Positions 7,986-10,144 of a stretch of DNA of 10,144 nucleotides are shown piece after piece. Source of the DNA: Natronohydrobacter sp. (lineage in GTDB: Bacteria; Pseudomonadota; Alphaproteobacteria; Rhodobacterales; Rhodobacteraceae); the NCBI GenBank assembly GCA_007118445.1, contig SKRP01000177.1, positions 1 to 10,144 on the forward strand, written 5' to 3'. The translations under genes were made by a program, and so were the position numbers. The stretch's first letter is position 1. Every line of letters starts with the position of its first letter. Under the pieces are notes generated by a model that was given only the letters and a program-made list of their open reading frames with translations, was not told the origin of the DNA and did not search any database.

Positions 7986-8960
7986 CTAGAAGGATGAAAT
8001 CCGCTGCGCCATGTCCAGCATCCGGCAGGAAAAGCCCCATTCATTGTCATACCAGCCAAAGACCCGCAGCAACCCCGCATCGGTCAGCTGCGTTTCGGGC
8101 AAGGCCATGACAATGCTCTCCGGCCGGGCCCGCAGATCGACCGAGACCAGCGGCCGGTCGGTCCAGCCGATCACCCCCCCGGCCCCGCGCAACAGGTCAT
8201 TCACCTCTGCCACCGTGACCGGGTGTTCCAGCGTCACCGCCAGATCCACGGCCGAGACCGAGGCCGTCGGCACCCGCACCGCCGCGCCCAGCAAACGACC
8301 CTCCATCTGCGGCAGAACACGTTCCAGCAGGCGCTGCGCACTGGTGGTTGTGGGAACCATCGAAAGCGCTGCGGCACGCGAGCGCGCCGGGTCGCCGCGC
8401 GGCGCATCCACCGTCGGCTGACTGCCCGTGTAACAATGGATCGTGGTCATGAAACCCGTCACGATCCCCCAGCGATCCTGCAGCAGACGCGCCAGCGGGG
8501 CCAGCGCATTGGTGGTGCAGGAGGCATTCGAGATCAATCTATGCGCTGGCTGCAATTCTGCGTCATTGGCCCCGATGACGATGGTGATCTCTGCCGCATC
8601 GGACGGGCCAGAGATCAGGACGCGCTGTGCGCCCGCCCGTATCCCGCGACGCGCGACCTCGGTCCGGTCCGCGCGGCCGGTGCATTCCATGACCAGATCG
8701 ATATCCGTCAGATCGAGTTCCGAGAGATCGGCGCTATGGGTCAGCCGCAAGCATCGTCCTGCCACGACCAGCGCCTCATCCTGCAACGAAACCTGCTGTA
8801 GCGGACCGAATATGCTATCATATTCAAGCAGGTAGGCGCAGTCTTCCGGTGTTGCGATATCATTGACCGCAATGATCTCGACATCCGGCCAACCGCCCTG
8901 CAGCCATGCACGCAATACAGTGCGGCCGATCCGACCAAATCCGTTTATGGCCACACGCAT
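7986..8960 (-). CDS. gap: Type I glyceraldehyde-3-phosphate dehydrogenase, divergent paralogue
   Basis: NAD(P)-dependent oxidative phosphorylation of glyceraldehyde 3-phosphate, cytoplasmic, 324 residues (family usually about 330-340). The N-terminal Rossmann domain starts RVAINGFGRIGR (2-13), with Asp34 (VND) at the position that usually favours NAD+. The catalytic motif is SNASCTTNALAP with nucleophile Cys148 and partner His175 (TTIHCYTG). Phosphate-site arginines are in RSRAAALS and AVRVPT. The C-terminus has WYDNEWGFS. Departures from the common form: Ala152 replaces the second cysteine of SCTTNC, PTASVSAVDL replaces PTPNVSVVDL, and PLVSVDL with PESIVMALPE replaces the common PLVSSDF with SSIVDAL. 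The related erythrose-4-phosphate dehydrogenase is an alternative substrate assignment. The ATG at 8958-8960 has GAGGAGG 11 bp upstream; the upstream extension of the open frame is non-coding. Confidence 0.9.
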   Translation of the reverse strand: MRVAINGFGRIGRTVLRAWLQGGWPDVEIIAVNDIATPEDCAYLLEYDSIFGPLQQVSLQDEALVVAGRCLRLTHSADLSELDLTDIDLVMECTGRADRTEVARRGIRAGAQRVLISGPSDAAEITIVIGANDAELQPAHRLISNASCTTNALAPLARLLQDRWGIVTGFMTTIHCYTGSQPTVDAPRGDPARSRAAALSMVPTTTSAQRLLERVLPQMEGRLLGAAVRVPTASVSAVDLAVTLEHPVTVAEVNDLLRGAGGVIGWTDRPLVSVDLRARPESIVMALPETQLTDAGLLRVFGWYDNEWGFSCRMLDMAQRISSF

Positions 8961-9209
8961 CGCTTGCCCGCCCTCCTCTTGCTGATGCAAGTGGACTGAT
9001 ATGCGGCTCGAGTGCAAGCAGAGATTCATCAAAGCGCGCAAGTCGCCAAAATCGGGCCGTTTTTTGAGGCGGCGACGGTTTCACCGCTTCTGTCCGTCCC
9101 AAGGGACAAACGCCCATATCCCCGACCAATTCGCGATGGTTGAACCGAAATGCAGTCTCCCAGACCGAATCGGGACAATCTGTAACCGACATTGTAGCCA
9201 ATGCTGCCA

Positions 9210-9238
9210 CCGGACGTGCAGGCGACAAGCACGTCCGG
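9210..9238. repeat. Perfect 10-bp inverted repeat, 9-base spacer
   Basis: CCGGACGTGC at 9210-9219 and its exact reverse complement GCACGTCCGG at 9229-9238. There is no T-run on either side, so it is not a classical rho-independent terminator. It could be an RNA hairpin, an operator or part of a degenerate repeat. Confidence 0.7.
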
Positions 9239-9342
9239 CTGATTTCGTATGTGACAGCCGCGTCCGGCCAGTTGCATGGGGCGAAACCAGTCCTATGCAC
9301 AGCACCCGCCCGGGCAAACTGGTTCAGGCAGAATGCCAGGCC

Positions 9343-9356
9343 GGCGCTGCAGCGCC
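9343..9356. repeat. 14-bp perfect palindrome just downstream of flgD
   Basis: GGCGCTGCAGCGCC is self-complementary over all 14 bases and starts 10 bp past the flgD stop in the flgD direction. It could act as a weak transcript-end hairpin after flgD, although no U-tract follows. Confidence 0.6.
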
Positions 9357-9366
9357 ATGATGCATG

Positions 9367-10017
9367 TCACTCCCGCAGCCCGATCACCATCTCGCTATTG
9401 ATGATCTGCCCTCCTTTCAGCACAAGCAGAATCTGTCCTGCATCCATTCGGGCTTCTTCGATACGGGCATAGCCGAGCACAGGATGGGTTCCCAGCGACT
9501 TGCTGCCCGCAAAGCTCTCCATCTTGAACAGATAGTGACCATGCGGGAAGCCGCCTTCGTCCTCGGGCGGCATCTCGAAAAACAGCTCATCCGCATCCAG
9601 ATCGACCGGGAAACGGCCCATTTCTTCCCCGGAAAGATCAGTGACGATCAATTCTGCCCTATCGGTCCCGTCAACCTCTGGCGGCACCAACCGAACTGGC
9701 GCGTCAGTCACATGAACCGGCGCGGAGCTCAGAGCTTTGCGCCCGACCCAACCGCCCAATTCCGCCAGCCCCATTCGGGTTGCCATTTGCTTCAGCAGAT
9801 CATTGGTTTCGACCTGCTGTTCAACACCAGAGAATGTGGCCAATTGCACTGCGAAATCAGACGCTTCAATAGGTTCGAGCGGGTTCTGGTTCTGCATCTG
9901 CACCGTCAACATGCGCAAAAAGGTCTGGAAATCACTGGAGATCGCCGACGCACCGCCCGCGTTTTGACCTGTCGACGCGGGGCCAAATGGCGCAGACGGG
10001 TTGAAAGTTGTTTGCAT
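9367..10017 (-). CDS. flgD: Flagellar hook-capping protein FlgD
   Basis: Scaffold that caps the growing flagellar hook and directs FlgE polymerisation outside the cell, 216 residues; exported by the flagellar type III apparatus, so no signal peptide is expected. The conserved N-terminal block is clear: SSDFQTFLRMLTVQMQNQNPLEPIEASDFAVQ in parts, around residues 27-58, followed by the Gln-rich FSGVEQQVETNDLL (about 62-75), which matches the FLKLL-QLQNQDP-FSSVEQ hallmark. The later part (about 95-205) is the FlgD Ig/Tudor-like region, with the final KGGQIINSEMVIGL typical of alphaproteobacterial members. The ATG at 10015-10017 has GGGAGG 11 bp upstream. Other flagellar genes would lie beyond the right edge. 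A pentanucleotide array ends 43 bp before the start codon. Confidence 0.93.
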   Translation of the reverse strand: MQTTFNPSAPFGPASTGQNAGGASAISSDFQTFLRMLTVQMQNQNPLEPIEASDFAVQLATFSGVEQQVETNDLLKQMATRMGLAELGGWVGRKALSSAPVHVTDAPVRLVPPEVDGTDRAELIVTDLSGEEMGRFPVDLDADELFFEMPPEDEGGFPHGHYLFKMESFAGSKSLGTHPVLGYARIEEARMDAGQILLVLKGGQIINSEMVIGLRE

Positions 10018-10060
10018 ATCGGAATTTGCCTCCCTGCTGGGTGAATTTTCTCGGCCTCGG

Positions 10061-10144
10061 CCGTGCCGTGCCGTGCCGTGCCGTGCCGTGCCGTGCCGTG
10101 CCGTGCCGTGCCGTGCCGTGCCGTGCCGTGCCGTGCCGTGCCGT
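10061..10144. repeat. Pentanucleotide tandem repeat (CCGTG)n upstream of flgD, running into the window edge
   Basis: Sixteen perfect CCGTG units plus CCGT, 84 bp without a single deviation, ending exactly at the last base of the window. On the flgD strand it reads (CACGG)n, which is stop-free in all three frames and would encode cyclic permutations of His-Gly-Thr-Ala-Arg. There is also no stop in any flgD-strand frame between the array and the flgD ATG. It is either a true microsatellite or an assembly artefact at a contig end. Confidence 0.9.

Larger units (their letters stand above)
8961..9366. other. 406-bp intergenic stretch without a supportable gene
   Basis: This separates the GAPDH start from the flgD stop. 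Open frames exist on both strands (for example minus 8860-9300) but lack a ribosome-binding site, recognisable domain or sensible boundaries. Composition appears somewhat less GC-rich than the neighbouring genes. It holds two inverted repeats (9210-9238, 9343-9356), a T6 run at about 9060, and a CGTCCGGC direct repeat at 9232-9239 and 9261-9268. It must contain the GAPDH promoter. It may be a decayed gene or mobile-element remnant, but no residual protein family is recognisable. Confidence 0.5.

Noticed and set aside
8860..9300. Minus-strand open frame upstream of the GAPDH gene
   Set aside because: It runs into the GAPDH 5' end in another frame, has no ribosome-binding site and shows no domain. 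It is kept only as a possible gene relic within the 406-bp stretch.
10061..10144. CRISPR array
   Set aside because: The repeat unit is 5 bp with no spacers; it is a simple tandem repeat.

Overview
The window looks like a chromosomal segment of a Rhodobacterales (Rhodobacteraceae/Paracoccaceae-type) alphaproteobacterium. The basis is high GC content, a hupSLC uptake hydrogenase of the photosynthetic/aerobic alphaproteobacterial type, a NikKLMQO-style ECF nickel transporter, and a short alphaproteobacterial FlgD. Genus or species cannot be named from this sequence.

Layout. (1) Positions 1-3436 form a nickel module. The 3' end of nikR (plus strand) converges on, and overlaps by 17 bp, a five-gene minus-strand operon. 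Read in its own direction the operon is: a His-rich exported protein, NikL-like protein, NikM, NikQ, NikO. All four junctions overlap, so translation is probably coupled. Upstream of the first gene is a perfect GTATGA-N16-TCATAC NikR operator with a TATAAT box inside it. (2) Positions 3700-7373 hold hupS-hupL-hupC on the plus strand: a membrane-bound [NiFe] hydrogenase with its Tat-exported small subunit, catalytic large subunit and b-type cytochrome. The small subunit carries the six-cysteine proximal-cluster signature of O2-tolerant group 1d enzymes. A hairpin terminator follows hupC. No maturation genes (hupD, hyp) are in the window. (3) Positions 7541-8960 hold two minus-strand genes, a divergent GAPDH paralogue and a CspA-family cold-shock protein with a structured leader and its own terminator. 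(4) Positions 8961-9366 hold no gene I can support, only two inverted repeats in what looks like degenerate sequence. (5) Positions 9367-10144 hold flgD (minus strand) and, upstream of it, a pure CCGTG pentanucleotide tandem array that runs into the window edge.

How it works together. The transporter imports Ni2+ needed for the [NiFe] active site of HupL. NikR senses Ni2+ and should repress the transporter through the operator. HupSLC oxidises H2 on the periplasmic face and passes electrons through Fe-S clusters and haem b to the quinone pool. Nickel supply, nickel sensing and the main nickel enzyme thus sit side by side. The csp, GAPDH and flgD genes look like unrelated neighbours.

Most of the window is recognisable biology. 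The points most worth a second look are the repeat array before flgD, the unrecognised exported His-rich protein that heads the nickel operon, the exact NikR operator, the O2-tolerance cysteines, and the 406-bp gene-free stretch.
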